64,000 bases of DNA, from the NCBI GenBank assembly GCA_940671915.1, contig CALNVZ010003434.1, positions 6,909,333-6,973,332 of the forward strand, given 5' to 3'. Below, piece by piece: positions 12,248 to 24,686 of this stretch. Under the pieces are notes generated by a model, which saw nothing but the letters and a program-made list of their open reading frames with translations, had not been told where the DNA came from and did not search any database. This DNA is from Paracentrotus lividus. Its lineage: Eukaryota; Echinodermata; Echinoidea; Camarodonta; Echinidae. The position numbers and the translations under genes are program-made. How positions within the stretch are numbered: position 1 is the stretch's first letter; each line of letters opens with the position of its first letter.

Positions 12248-12313
12248 GTGATAGACAAATACAAGCAAGTTATCCAAGCTAAATTCGGCAAGGAAGTTCA
12301 ACCTTACAAGTGA
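12248..12313 (+). CDS. possible terminal exon, product unknown
   Basis: After a plausible 3' splice site (ccttgctag), 21 codons read VIDKYKQVIQAKFGKEVQPY, then K and TGA. The lysine-rich, amphipathic composition is more protein-like than the surrounding sequence. I do not recognise the family and found no partner exon upstream. A chance reading of this length is quite possible, so I keep it only as a candidate. Confidence 0.2.
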   Translation: MIDKYKQVIQAKFGKEVQPYK

Positions 12314-13100
12314 CATGGTCAAGGGGATTGACCGAAGGTTTGTGCCAAGAGTTGACAAAAGGACCCCCCTTGACAAAAATAAAATTACATGGGGCACCCT
12401 TTTGCAAAAGGGCAGTTAAAAAAATTGCTTAACTGATTATTAATCATCACCTCGAGGAAAGATATTGAACTTGGTGAACCTTCCACTGGCTATATCGTTC
12501 TACCCACCAGTGAAACCTTCAAAAGAATCAATATAATATTGTTAGTACTAATTACACCAGCGAAAATTCATTTTAATTTACACCGAATGGAATTATACAT
12601 GCCTGCAAACCATGCTACTATGTGTATATTTTACATTCAGTTTGCCTTAACTGTACATTTATGTACCCTAAATTTATAAGATATTTTGTGACAGTTTTGT
12701 TTTTACAACTGCAAGTTATCCAAGGCTGGGTCACTTGCTTCCAATCATTGCCCAGTCCACATAATGACCCTCTACCCACCAGTACAGGGCATCAAGACAA
12801 CAAGGTGTCTTGAGCCTTTCCTAGCAACCACAAGGCCACGGTATGCACTAAATGCACGTCGTGCGGTCACGCAGTAATATAGTTCACTGATTGAAGGACA
12901 TCGCATGGGTTTATTCACGTCAACTAATTTTACTGGTTTTGACTTGTATTTGGATCATAATTGTTAAATTTGGTAATTAAAAACAAGATTTATATTTTGA
13001 AATATATAAATATTATGTAGAGGATTGTCAGATACTAGTATATATAAGAAAAAAGATGTAAATAAAAGAGATGGTAGAAATTTGGAGGAATGGCATGGCG
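12314..13100. other. no gene seen
   Basis: Unassigned AT-rich DNA. Short ORFs such as 12,622-12,813 carry no signature. Confidence 0.35.
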
Positions 13101-13102
13101 TC

Positions 13103-13340
13103 GTTTTTTTTTTTTTTTTTTTTTTCTTTCTTTTTTATTCTTCTGTTTTCACCAGTGGAATCAAATTTTCTATAAATTGTTTTAACAAAGACCCCAAAAT
13201 ATCATTTATATGTGTGTTTCTTGTTTCTCATTTTGGAAACCGAAAGGCACGTATCCCGGGACCCCCCCCCCCCCCCCCCCCCCGATAAAAAAAAAGAAAA
13301 GATGAAAATGAAGAAAAAAAAAAGGATTTTTTTTTTTTTT
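13103..13340. repeat. T, C and A homopolymer tracts
   Basis: T tract at 13,104-13,126, a 22-base C tract at 13,262-13,283, A-rich DNA to 13,323, then a T tract. An ORF ending in a proline run (13,025-13,288) is an artefact of the C tract. Confidence 0.75.
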
Positions 13341-13708
13341 TGTTTAGGTTCAAAATTGTATTGTTCAAAATGTCACCACGCTTCATAATTGTTAAAAGGG
13401 CTATTGACTGACAGATTTACTTTGTTCCATGTTTTTACCAAAACTGGGCAAAGTTTGGTCCATCAATAATCATTACAGATCAATCAATAACTAACCTCTA
13501 AACTGATGTCACAATATTTTATCATAATGTATATAAGTTCAAGTTCATGCTCAGGTAACATTTATTTCCTTTTCAAAATGCATAAAACAAATAATCTTGT
13601 GATATAAATCATGTAAGAGAACCTGCCGAATTAATTGTAATCAATATAAACAGCTTTTGTAATAGTGTTCTGATGCTTGTGATTAGTATTTTTCATTATC
13701 GGAAGTTA
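13341..13708. other. no gene seen
   Basis: AT-rich spacer between a homopolymer cluster and a TTAA-flanked element. Confidence 0.35.
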
Positions 13709-13712
13709 TTAA

Positions 13713-14739
13713 CTCTTTGTGTGCCATGAGCGCAGAATTGCACGTACGTAGGGGTGCCGTGTTCGCAATTTTGCACAATAGCACACGAGTCAATTAGACA
13801 TTCATATTACCGCTCGTAGCGGGCAGCAATTATTCGCGCTATGTATTGTTTACCTTGTATACAATTAGCGCTTTCGGAAAAACTGCTTTTAGGCATGGTG
13901 TTACATTTGAAATAACAGCGTATTTAGCGTTTTTATTTATTTTTTTGTTAAAAAAGTAAACTGTTAACAGTAAACTGTACTTGTATACATACAGTGTGGA
14001 AAGAACAAAAATCAATGAAGTTCTTCATTACAAAGGCAACAAAAGAAGAAGAAGATGAGGAGGAAAAAGAAGAAGATGTATCCCTCTGATGTTCCTTTCA
14101 CTTCCCGCTGAGCAGGATATCGACAATGACCAGGAAGAGGGTAGTTTCAATGGGGAGATCACCCCCATTGTCAATGGTAGACGACCAGGGAGGAAGATTT
14201 CTATGGGGGAGATTACCCCCATTGTCAGGAGTGGCCGCCGCGGGAGGCGAAGGGGGGGGGGGAGTCAATGGGAGGATTACCTCGTTGTCAGAGTGGCTGA
14301 GGGGGACGCTTTGATCTTTCTTTTATCAAGAACTTTTTTCTTCAATAAGCTATTACCGTAGTATTTTATTGGAAGTATGGGAGGATGATATACCAAAAGA
14401 AAGCTTAAAAGTCCAGCTTTCTAATGCATTTGTTTTGAAAGTACGTCTTTATTGGTAAAAAAGACATACCTGAGGAATAAAAAGTTGTCATAAATATAAC
14501 AAATCAAAGAACATATATCTATGATTATTATACAAATGATAATTGACAATTCAACGAGTGTGGCATCACCAAAACGGAAATTTCATACTCTACAACTTTG
14601 CTACACAATATTTTTTGCTAGTTTCAAGCAGTAAAAAGTTATAGCAAGTTAGTTCAGCAGACTCTATAAAAATCAGCCTGGAATGCGCCTCCCTGAAATA
14701 ATGTGGCACAGGCCGGTTTTTCAAGTGGCGCATAAAGAG
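13713..14739. mobile_element. TTAA-flanked DNA transposon, non-autonomous or degenerate
   Basis: The 1,027-bp element has TTAA at 13,709-13,712 and 14,740-14,743. Its short inverted termini are CTCTTTGTGTGCCA on the left and TGGCGCATAAAGAG on the right. TTAA sites suggest piggyBac or Kolobok. A GA-rich interior (14,040-14,360) contains a 90-codon ORF in which GEITPIV appears twice, because a unit of about 55 bp (GGGGAGATTACCCCCATTGTC-like) is tandemly repeated with a third weaker copy. This is not a recognisable transposase. Confidence 0.65.
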
Positions 14740-14860
14740 TTAATATGTGTAAAATACATACATCTTAATTCGAGATTAATAAATCTATTATGATCACTTC
14801 TCATACTACCCAAATGCAATTTATGTTTAAACATGAACATTGCCTCTCGATTTAAACCTG

Positions 14861-15200
14861 TGGCGGATCCAGGATTTTATCACAGGGGGGGGGGGGGGGC
14901 AAAATCGGAATTTCAGATTTGGATACACCAAATTTTTTTCCTGCTTAGACCGGGCGAGCCAAAAGTACCACTCATTTTTGTTCATGTCACGCTGGCCCAA
15001 GCGATAAGCGGGGGTGGGGAGGGAGGGGAGAGAGGGGAGGGGGTTGGTGTTAATTTTTTTTGGCCATCAAAGGTCATCATGTTTCACGCATAGTGGTAAG
15101 GTTTGGGGGTCAATCTACCCGCTCGTCTATTATCGGTACTTCACTTTTTTTTTTTTTTTTTTTTTGCTAAGCCCCCCCCCCCCTGGATCCGGGCGCGCCT
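14861..15200. mobile_element. GGATCCAGG/poly(G) MITE
   Basis: The left end reads GGCGGATCCAGG and leads into a G tract. The right end is a C tract leading to CTGGATCCGGGCGC, giving inverted termini with homopolymer shoulders. The GGATCC core beside a G/C run recurs at 20,883-20,920 and 22,975-23,005, so this is a dispersed family. The superfamily is unknown. Confidence 0.6.
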
Positions 15201-15695
15201 TGTTATATTACAAACTAAGGGGCAGTTTTTCCTTTGTTCAGTTTTTATGTTGCAATGCAGTTAATGATTCTCTCTTCATATTGAATAATCGCGTGTGTAT
15301 TTTACTGACCTTATACAATAAGCATAATCATTTATGTCATGATTTGTTATCATAGTGTTTCATTTTTTTACACTGAATAATGATAAATTACACCAAAAAC
15401 ATTTTCCTGGTGCAAATGTTACTAATTAAAATTAATTGTACTTTTACTATTACATGCATTCAGATAGATAGAAATGCAACTATAATTGACCGGAGAAAAA
15501 AATATATAATAAAGAAAAAATCATTGTTTCATTTATTTACTTCAATGAATGTCTGAATGTTTTCAATAAATTATTCAAACAAGATTTCATTGCTTCATTA
15601 AATTGAGCGCTATAATCGGAGAGGGGGGGGGCAGGTGGAAGTTTCCTTGATGTTTGTTTTGTTATTATAACAATTTTGGTGAGTGCAAATCATAA
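15201..15695. other. no gene seen
   Basis: AT-rich DNA with a G tract at 15,623-15,632. Nothing supportable. Confidence 0.35.
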
Positions 15696-16205
15696 CCGTT
15701 GTTGAACGTATAAGGACAATAACCCCCTACCTTTCATCCCACCTAACTACGTACCTGTAAGACAATTAACCCCCAGGAAATCACCCCCATCCGAATGAAG
15801 AATGGCTCAAGCGTCGACAATAACCTGGAAAATTTACCCCCGTATAATAATTATCATTTACCCACTTGGCCAATATTACCTCTGATGGGACATGTAATTC
15901 CCGGACGAGTATAACCCTGGCCAATTTTTCCCCGCTTGTATAAGCACTCTCATTACTCCCAGATCTGCGGGACAAAATTAATAACCACCTAATGGACAAT
16001 TATACCAGCGGGTAATTACAATACATTACATCCCACCCATCGTTACACCGCCTTACCTCCCCCCCACCGTAGTTACTCTTGGACAATTAACATGTTGAAT
16101 ATATATCCCAGGATAACGTTCATATTATCCCCTAGGAAAATACCTCCTCTCCCTGGAATCACTGCCCCTCTATTCGTAGATATATAACCCGAGGCGATTC
16201 AACGA
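15696..16205. repeat. degenerate array of GGACAATTACCCC-like motifs
   Basis: Words such as GGACAATAACCCCC, AGACAATTAACCCCC, GACAATAACC and GGACAATTATACC recur irregularly. They resemble the crisp 14-bp minisatellite in the AP3D1 segment (43,459-43,640). I read this as an older copy of the same repeat-bearing element. The minus-strand ORF 15,781-15,999 is a shadow. Confidence 0.5.
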
Positions 16206-17030
16206 TCTCCCAACGTTCTAATTATTTCATTAATTTGTGCATGCACAATTTTTGTAAATATTGAACTTACTTTTATTTAAAAAAAAAAAACAACAAACAA
16301 ACACAACAACCGCACAACTCTTTTTAAGAGCTGTCAAACCAGAAACAAGAAAAAGTTCCTTTCAATTTTTTTTAGTTACAATATATATACAAAATATTTA
16401 AAATTGGATTTTTTTTTATATTATGCAATTAGTTTTATAATGAAGAATAAATGGGAACAAAAAACAATAATTGAAAGGACACGGTTATACAATATTACAC
16501 TCTCATTACAAATGGATATGATTTCATTTCTATTTCCAGAAAAATCAGTGAGATAAAATATCAGGTATAAAACCCAATTATTGAAACAATAACGTTAAAC
16601 ATCATCATAAACATTGACCCTGATAAGAATAACACTTTTTATTTTTGTGACTGATACTATATTACAACATATATAATTCAAGAGTTCTTCATGATAAGAT
16701 ATAGGCCTACTAAGATGAATGAATGTGATTGCAAGTACATAATTTTATATTTAAACTGAGAATAAAAAAAAATATAGTTAATTAATAATAATTTTCTTTA
16801 AATGAATTCTTTCTAAATGATGGGAATAGTTAATAGATATTGTGATCTGATACATATAAATTCAAGAAACAGGTATAGACATATAAAAAACCAGAAATAA
16901 GCACCTGCCTTAACTTTCAAATTCTTACATCCCTATATTGTAAATATATTATTCAGTTGGAGATTAAAAATAGATCTTGATGTTTGATCCTATCTAAGGT
17001 ATCCAATGCAAATTAGTCTTACGAATCAAA
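16206..17030. other. no gene seen
   Basis: Very AT-rich DNA without splice-bounded ORFs or paired repeats. Confidence 0.4.
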
Positions 17031-17378
17031 ATCTGGCAAAAAAAAACAAAAACAACCAAACTCAAGAACTAGAGGGCGGCCGTCAAAGCGGCATTGACCC
17101 ACGCTTGAGTGGCGACTGTCACAGGAACAGTAGTTGTAACCTTATCCACTATCGATATGGGTCAAAACTGAAATCGTCAAAGAATCCCTGCAGGAATCAA
17201 CTCAATCATCACCAAAAATCTAATCGCATCTTTCCATTCGACTATCCAAACCAACAGCCGTGAAAAGTTTGGTGCAAATTTCCGTTCAACCGTCTTCTTA
17301 GTTACTGTACACCAAACAAACAAACAAACATACGGAACCCTTTACAATACCCTGCCGATTTCATCGGCGTGGGTAAAA
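17031..17378 (+). mobile_element. possible retroelement 3' end (SINE or RTE-like LINE tail)
   Basis: The stretch ttggtgcaaatttccgttcaa, then a cttcttagttac word, then (CAAA)n and a short GC-rich end (ccgatttcatcggcgtgggta) resembles 3' tails of invertebrate RTE-type LINEs and their SINEs as I remember them. The GC-rich 17,080-17,270 part forms an 85-codon ORF with no match I know. No boundaries or target duplication were found. Confidence 0.35.
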
Positions 17379-18555
17379 ATGAACTAGATTTTGTAGTATA
17401 AAAGGGCTCTCCTCTTTAATTAAAATATTCCATATAATATAAAGGTTAAATAAAGTAGATCTAAACGGATAATACATTTCTTCACTTGAAAATGAATATG
17501 TTAGCAAACACTATCAATAAAGAAGGAAAACAAGGAGCGGGGCCTGAAGAAACATACAGAAACACCAAACACAAATTGAATAAAATACATAAATAAAATA
17601 AAACCTGGAAATAAGCATGATAAGTAGAAATGGGTAAAAAGTCATAATAATTCACAATTCAGTATCAAAGGAAAATAGAAAATAAACTATGTAAATTTAA
17701 ACAAATAGGGTGGACTAAGGCCAACTATCTTTTTTTGTTGTGGAAATATACACTTTATATTATTATTATCTCCATTGTCAAAGATGAATGAAAAGAGAAA
17801 AAACTCACAGAAAAGGACCCCGCCCCCAATAAAACCGAGGCCGCCGAACGGTGCATGCGCCCCGGATTAAGGTCCCCAATAAATCGCGCACTGATCTCAA
17901 GTAAATAGATCCAGCTGATCAGCGCCAGTTTTGTATACCTCGATATTTGGTTAGTTTACCTCGGGAATGGGGCGGGAAATTTCCTCTCAAATTCGTCGTA
18001 TTTGTGATCAATTAATGAGTCTCAAGCCTTGGAATATTGCGTGAGTTTTATTGCCCAGCGTTTTTACCGTCAGTTGATAGGTAATTCTTTCTGAGATATT
18101 ATTTGGTTGTGAAGTTATGACCCGAAAACCTTGATTTACCTCGATAACCGGGCGGTGTACGGTACTGACTGATGTTGGTTTGCAGCTGTATGTGGGTCTA
18201 CTAGGCCTATTATCTACTCGCCCAAAGATACCATACAGGATAATCAATATTTGGGACTGTACATTGGCATTGGGCCTAGATTCAGCAATAGTTTATTCGT
18301 TTTTGTTCAGTACAATGGTGCAAAAAAATAACAAAATACCTCTTATATGATGCAGAGAATTGTTTGAAACAGTTACAGCTTCCGAGATACACTGGTTCGT
18401 GGCTTGCATTGACGGTAAATTTCACGAATTCTTTTCTCTTTTGGCAGTCTTTTGCATCAAATCCACTCTTCTCTGAGCCCTCTACGACGTCCGGATATTG
18501 ACGAAAGGTATTTCTAGCTTTAGGATTGTCAAACCTGAATCTCATGATGAGACTC
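17379..18555. other. no gene recognised
   Basis: Mostly AT-rich. ORFs at 18,008-18,247 and 18,282-18,545 (minus strand) have no signature. A short tail near 18,165-18,195 (actgactgatgttggtttgca) is shared with 7,440-7,465. Confidence 0.35.
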
Positions 18556-18840
18556 TTATACCGTATACACGCCAGTGCCCGGACAGTTTTGACGTTTTGG
18601 TAAATTACACGTAATTAAAACATCGTTTCACGTAATTATTTCAGTTGAGTGGTAGCCAATTTTTCCTTCCGGTTATTTACGCGTTTTTCCCGTCTGAAGC
18701 TCGAGTTTGCGTGGATGGCGATTTCTGCTGGACCCTGCAATTCGGTCAGTTTCGACGGAAGCTCTTCAGTGGCGGCACAAGTAACATTTCACAAAACCCG
18801 ACAGTAGAGGGCCACGTAAATTACACGTAAAACGGGCGCT
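18556..18840. repeat. repeat with inverted relatives near 24,400
   Basis: The phrase gccagtgcccggaca near 18,570 appears inverted as tccgggcactgggc near 24,408, and the same core appears at 23,965. AAATTACACGTAA occurs at both ends of this block (18,601 and 18,818). Probably a transposon remnant. Confidence 0.4.
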
Positions 18841-19922
18841 GACTATATATAATCTCGTTTAAATTTTATTTTATTGTTTGGTTTTGTTATTGTTTTCCTT
18901 TGTTTAGTTTTTTTTTAATGGGGGGGGGGTGGGGGTGTTTGTTTTGTCTTGTTGTTGTTTATTTTAGGACTACTCGTAGTATATCTTACTGGAGGCGTGA
19001 GTGGAAATTCATGGATGTGTGAATGTCGGGAGAAAGTGAAACAAATAGATTAGAAAACTCTTCTGAAAAAACATGTTTTTCAACCGGAAACAAAATTATC
19101 AAAACAAATCAAGCTACAAGATTTTAATTCACAATTTTTACTATGGTTATAGATATTTTTAAGTTTATTTTATTTTTAACTTCACACTTAACTCAGATTA
19201 ACTGAAATGATTCCTTATTTTCTTTATTTTTGATTTTTGCATGTAATCGGTTGTCTGCATCATGATTCCTGTCTTAAAAAATTTTCACCTTTCCCTTTTT
19301 GTTTTTATTTATTTTTAATTTTTTCTTTTCTATTATAATTATGTCAGGTTTCTGTTAAATTTGACATCTCTCTGATCTTTAGCCTTTAGTTGTTTTAAAA
19401 GCTTTTCCTGAGTTTGGTGAAAGACTTGTTTACCTTAAATTATTATACAGTTGTTATTACCGAACAATGTGTTAGTTGACGCTACCCGTGATTTATATAT
19501 ATTGTGTCAATTCTAATATGATCACAAAGGTTTTTGTTCTTATTGACTTTTTGATGTTGATTTAATTGCCCTTGTTTCAAAATATTAAGGTAAAAATCTA
19601 CTGGATTATATTTCAAACAACGATCTTGAAATAATGCCTTCTTGTTCGATTCATGGATGCAAAGGATTATAATATTGGATTTTATCTTGTTGTATTATCT
19701 TTCCTTTTGAACTGTATAATAATATTGAGCCTATTGTGTCGTGATTTGATCTTTTATATCGACATTAATGATATTTGAATATGTTATGTTCATATTTTTT
19801 ATCCATTTTCTTCAAAACTATTCTCGATTTAGTTATTTGTTGGTAGTTAATCCATGTCAGCATTACAATTACATTTTCTCTTACAGCGTTGTTCAATTAT
19901 AACTTTCAGAAATGGGGGGTGG
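18841..19922. other. no gene seen; G tract at 18,920
   Basis: T-rich DNA with no supported feature up to the assembly gap. Confidence 0.4.
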
Positions 19923-20684
19923 NNNNNNNNNNNNNNNNNNNNNNNNNNNNNNNNNNNNNNNNNNNNNNNNNNNNNNNNNNNNNNNNNNNNNNNNNNNNNN
20001 NNNNNNNNNNNNNNNNNNNNNNNNNNNNNNNNNNNNNNNNNNNNNNNNNNNNNNNNNNNNNNNNNNNNNNNNNNNNNNNNNNNNNNNNNNNNNNNNNNNN
20101 NNNNNNNNNNNNNNNNNNNNNNNNNNNNNNNNNNNNNNNNNNNNNNNNNNNNNNNNNNNNNNNNNNNNNNNNNNNNNNNNNNNNNNNNNNNNNNNNNNNN
20201 NNNNNNNNNNNNNNNNNNNNNNNNNNNNNNNNNNNNNNNNNNNNNNNNNNNNNNNNNNNNNNNNNNNNNNNNNNNNNNNNNNNNNNNNNNNNNNNNNNNN
20301 NNNNNNNNNNNNNNNNNNNNNNNNNNNNNNNNNNNNNNNNNNNNNNNNNNNNNNNNNNNNNNNNNNNNNNNNNNNNNNNNNNNNNNNNNNNNNNNNNNNN
20401 NNNNNNNNNNNNNNNNNNNNNNNNNNNNNNNNNNNNNNNNNNNNNNNNNNNNNNNNNNNNNNNNNNNNNNNNNNNNNNNNNNNNNNNNNNNNNNNNNNNN
20501 NNNNNNNNNNNNNNNNNNNNNNNNNNNNNNNNNNNNNNNNNNNNNNNNNNNNNNNNNNNNNNNNNNNNNNNNNNNNNNNNNNNNNNNNNNNNNNNNNNNN
20601 NNNNNNNNNNNNNNNNNNNNNNNNNNNNNNNNNNNNNNNNNNNNNNNNNNNNNNNNNNNNNNNNNNNNNNNNNNNNNNNNNNNN
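19923..20684. other. assembly gap, 762 N
   Basis: Unknown bases. ORFs computed across it are meaningless. Confidence 1.
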
Positions 20685-21340
20685 TGAAAATAATAAAGAA
20701 AAAGACTTAAGAGTTGATGCGAAATAATACAATTATTAATAGGCCTACTATAGGCTAACCCCGATGAAAAAAAAAACACATCAAAAAGCCCTCAAATATA
20801 ATATATATATTTTGTGTGTGTGTGTGTTAAAAGGAGCGAAGATACATTTAATTGTTCATTTTTTTTGTGTGTGTTCCCAGGCGCGGATCCAGGAGGGCCG
20901 ACGGGCCCGCCCCCCCCCCCCAAAAAAAAAGGAGGAGAAAAAGGGAGAAAGAAGGGGAAAAGGGAAAGAAAAGAAGAAAAAGAAAGAAAGAGAAGGGAAT
21001 AAGGCCCGATGCTTTACAATTTTCGCCCAACTTTATTCAATAAGAAGCGCGAAATAGGCTTTATTTGGTTCTAAACGACCATAACTAAGGCTGTGGGGAG
21101 GGCCCACAAGGCCGATTTTTCTCATAGTGTATTTAGCAATATACTGCTCAAACGCCTTTTTTTTTAGGGAAAGAAATACATTAGTGACGAAAAGTATATA
21201 AAGATAAGGAAAATATTTAAAACTAAAGTTTCCAAATTTCACAAAGAAAAGAGGCCTCGTGGACCCTTGGCCTCTTGGGAAAAATAGTCGGCATCGTGGG
21301 AATACTAGAAAGTGCCCCTTTATTTATTCAATATATTTGT
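20685..21340. repeat. GGATCCAGG/C-tract remnant and a dispersed repeat
   Basis: The stretch gcgcggatccaggaggg with a C tract at 20,911-20,920 and purine-rich DNA to about 21,000 matches the GGATCCAGG family. Positions 21,095-21,215 resemble 1,035-1,110 near the window start. K/E-rich and F-rich ORFs are composition artefacts. Confidence 0.5.
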
Positions 21341-22470
21341 TGAAACCCCAAATTTTCGGGTCGCGCTTCGCGCTCGCTGATACTACACCATAATGTACAA
21401 ATAACTTCAATTTTTAGCTCAAAATTTTCGGCTCGCAGATACTAATACAGAAAGGTATAACGCACAATTAACTCAAAATATTCAGCTCGCGCTTCGCGCT
21501 CGTGGATATTAAATAGGATCTATGATACACAATTGTCTACAATTTGTTATGCTAGAAGCGCCCCTTTATTTTTTCCATATATCTTTTAGAACCCCAAATT
21601 TTCGGCTCGCGCGTCGCGCTCGCGGATACTTAACCACAATGCACACATGACTCCAATTTTTATCTCAAATTTGTCTACAATTTTTTATACTAGAAATGCC
21701 CCTTTATTTTATTTTATATATTTTTTAAAACCCCAAATTTTCGGCTCGCTCTTGGCGCTCGCTGATACTGCACAAATAAATCAAATTTTCTGTTCGCGCT
21801 TCGCGCTCGCGGATACTAAACCATATAAATGCACAAATAACTCCAATTTTGAACTAAAAATTTTCGGCTCGCGCTTCGCGCTCTCAGATACCAATTCAGT
21901 AGGGTATATAATGCACAATTAATCAAAATTTTTACCTCAAAGTTTTCATCTCACGCTCCGCGCTCGCGGATACTAAAAAGGGTCTATAAAGCCCGCCTCA
22001 CACTGTGCGATTTGCTGCGATGCGATTTTGGAACAAATGGCAATTTTCCGTAAATGTGACATATTCCAACATTCAAAATTATCTTATGAAATGCAGAAAA
22101 TGTATAGGAACAATGCAAGCGAATTTTTGTTCCCAATGCGATCCGTTAATTGGGGGTAAATGTCAAATTAGCTTAAAATCGCAAGATCGCTGTGACGTCA
22201 CTGCGATATAGAAACAATTTGATTTTATACAGAGAAGGGGGTTCGTAATAGCCGTGAATTACAATTTTATTATTCACAGGAATACCAAGAACTTTGGACA
22301 GAATTAATTTCCTTGTTTGAATGTCCATATCAGATAATATATCAGTTTTCTCAAAAATCGCATCGCAGCAAATCGCACAGTGTGAGACGGGCTTAATGCA
22401 CAATTATCTATAAAAAAAAATAGCTAAAAAAATTTCAACTCGCGCTTCGCGCTCGCTTTGCTTTTTTTTT
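21341..22470. repeat. irregular array with the CTCGCGCTTCGCGCTCGC core
   Basis: Nine copies of the self-complementary core (or close variants) precede a GGATACT-like word. They lie near 21,361, 21,432, 21,484, 21,604, 21,746, 21,794, 21,868, 21,950 and 22,438. Between them are AT-rich spacers such as atgcacaaataactccaatttt. Spacing is irregular (about 50-140 bp). The array is interrupted by the MITE at 21,990. The same core occurs inside the hAT MITE at 24,453, so the array may be internal repeat DNA of that family. Confidence 0.75.
21990..22393. mobile_element. PIF/Harbinger-like MITE inserted in the array
   Basis: The 404-bp element has about 40-bp inverted termini starting AGCCCGYCTCACACTGTGCG. 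TAA lies on both sides (21,987-21,989 and 22,394-22,396). Removing one TAA and the element restores ctataatgcacaatta, which is the array's normal spacer (compare 21,905-21,920). The TAA target duplication fits PIF/Harbinger. No transposase ORF. Confidence 0.8.
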
Positions 22471-22654
22471 TTTAAATTAATGAAATACCAAACACATTCT
22501 TAAAAGCATCAATTAAAATGCTATTTTTTTGGCGCACACCCTATCCATTCGAATACATTTCTCTTTATGCCTCTGGTCTCAATTGCCCCCTTTTCAGGAA
22601 AAATGCCCCTTTTCCATCTCGACCCCCACTTTCAATTTCGTTCCAAGGCCTCTG
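22471..22654. mobile_element. right end of a hAT-like element
   Basis: Sequence from ctttatgcctctg through gccccttttcc to TTCCAAGGCCTCTG closely follows the last 180 bp of the hAT MITE at 24,453-24,862. A matching left terminus was not found. It may lie upstream of the GCGCTTCGCGC array or be lost. Confidence 0.5.
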
Positions 22655-23650
22655 GCATAACAACTTGGGCATGACATGCCGTTCTTCCAGATAATTAAAT
22701 GGCATAGTTTGCGCTCGCAGCTTCTGATGTAATTATAATGGGGGTAATAATCGTATAATGGTGGTCAATACATATTCAAACCACTGCAACTTTTGTTTTT
22801 AAGATATTCCCGCAATTTTTTTTTTTTTTTTTTTTTGCTGGTAGAGTATATATTATTATTTGGTTTCATAATGAGTAAAAAAATGGAAATTGTTTAAATT
22901 ACCTCGTTTTAAATCAATATAGGCCTATATATGCGGAATGTTTTTAATTTTTTTTGTCGTTATTTCAAAGCTCCCCCCCCCGTCTCTGAAAATCCTGGAT
23001 CCGGCTCTGTTCCGGCATAAAACCTCTCCAACAAGACGCACATATATTTATTGATATTGTTTGTGCACATAAATGACGCCCCAACATATCCCTACCCCTC
23101 CCTGGCCCTGTAGACATAATTTAATGAATATGCCTATAGTCTTTGGATTTTGTTTCTTTCTTGTTTTTACAAAAATAAGTAATAAGACGCAGACGAGCGG
23201 CCTCTCATCAACACTCTATAAAAAAACAATGGTGGAATAAGAGTAAGTCACATTTTAAAGCTGCTAACATCACTCTGTTGGGGGCCTTTAAAGAATTATT
23301 ACCTTTCCCACCAATTTTCCAATTATTTTAAGGAAGAAAAAAACAAAAGAAGAGCTAAATCCGAGAACATAAACCATGATTAAACGGTCCCTCCCATATT
23401 TGTTTCATTTAATAAAAAAAAAAAGAAGAAGAAAAAGGCCTATAGAGAGAGAAAAAAAAAAGAAGATCGAGAGATAATTATTCTTTTCAGTATAGGCCTA
23501 TGCCAAATACAGTCTCTCAAACAGTATGGGACGTATAAAATAGAATCATAGCCAAGTTCCCTCCCCATTCCTCCAGCGGCCGGGGTCTTTGGTCTGCACC
23601 CCCTGCCCCCACCAAAAAAAAAACAATTAAAAAAAATTTCAGAAACTTTA

Positions 23651-23681
<31 letters not shown>

Positions 23682-24452
23682 GACCCAGCTAAATGGCTGC
23701 AATACAAAACAAACATTCATCCATTATTGAATTCAATTTTGAATTCAATGAAATTCATATATTTTATTGCTTTTTTTTTGGGGGGGGGGGCGCTCTTAGC
23801 ACCATTGGACACCCCCCCCCCCCTTCAATCAATCAACCCAAGCCCGCCCATCGGCCGCACGCCACGCGCGCAAGATCACACCGCGCAAATATTCACATCA
23901 ATTAAACGAATTCACACGTACACAACACGTAAACAGCATACGTAGGTACGCGTGTACGCGCACTGTCCGGGCGCACTGGGCAGCGTCAATAATGTAAACC
24001 GTAGCCCATTTCACGGAAAAATAGCACGGGTCATTTCATAAAGTATTTGATTTGAAAAGCTTAGCATTCACCACTCGCATACTCTCGGAAATTTCTCCGG
24101 CCGAACTAACATTGGACATACAACGTATAACTCGCAATTCAAAGAATTACAAGGGGATCAATCGAGAAAGAAAAGTTGCACCACAAACGCTAAATCGCAT
24201 GACCAAGCGCAAAACAGGTTTAGTTTCTAGGCGTAAAAAGTCCATTATTTACGGAATTCGAGAAAGCCAAAATACACGGGAATCGTCTGATGCAAGTGGA
24301 AACTGTTGGGTTTTCAATATTTGCGCCGGAGTTGAATGCCGTCATTGTCGGACAAGTGCTCTGCTAATTTTTTGAATAAGTAACACGATGTCAAAATTGC
24401 CCTGCGTCCGGGCACTGGGCGTGTATTCGTGATCCCCGCTTCTCCTTCGTGG
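22655..24452. other. no gene recognised; homopolymers and small repeats
   Basis: Includes T, A, G and C tracts at 22,816, 23,656, 23,771 and 23,812, a GGATCC fragment at about 22,975-23,005, and AT-rich DNA. The 107-codon ORF at 24,052-24,375 is the longest open frame. It is not bounded by convincing splice or promoter signals and has no family I recognise. Confidence 0.35.
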
Positions 24453-24650
24453 CAGAGCGCGGTGGAAACCGGGCGGGGGGGGGGGAGGGGGGGCGGGCGG
24501 CAGGTGCCTCAGTGCCCCCTAATTCATAAAAGTGCCCTTTTACATGACAGAAGAGAGTGCCGCTTTTCTTAGTAGAAAATGCCTTACACGCAATCATGGT
24601 TCAAATTTTCGGCTCAAAATTTTCGGCTCGCCGCTTCGTGCTCGCATTAG

Positions 24651-24686
<36 letters not shown>

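Noticed and set aside
19847-20779. Long ORFs on both strands
   Set aside because: They run through 762 unknown bases; only the edges are sequence.
24052-24375. 107-codon ORF
   Set aside because: No recognisable family, no splice signals that fit, and it lies among repeat fragments shared with 18,556-18,840.
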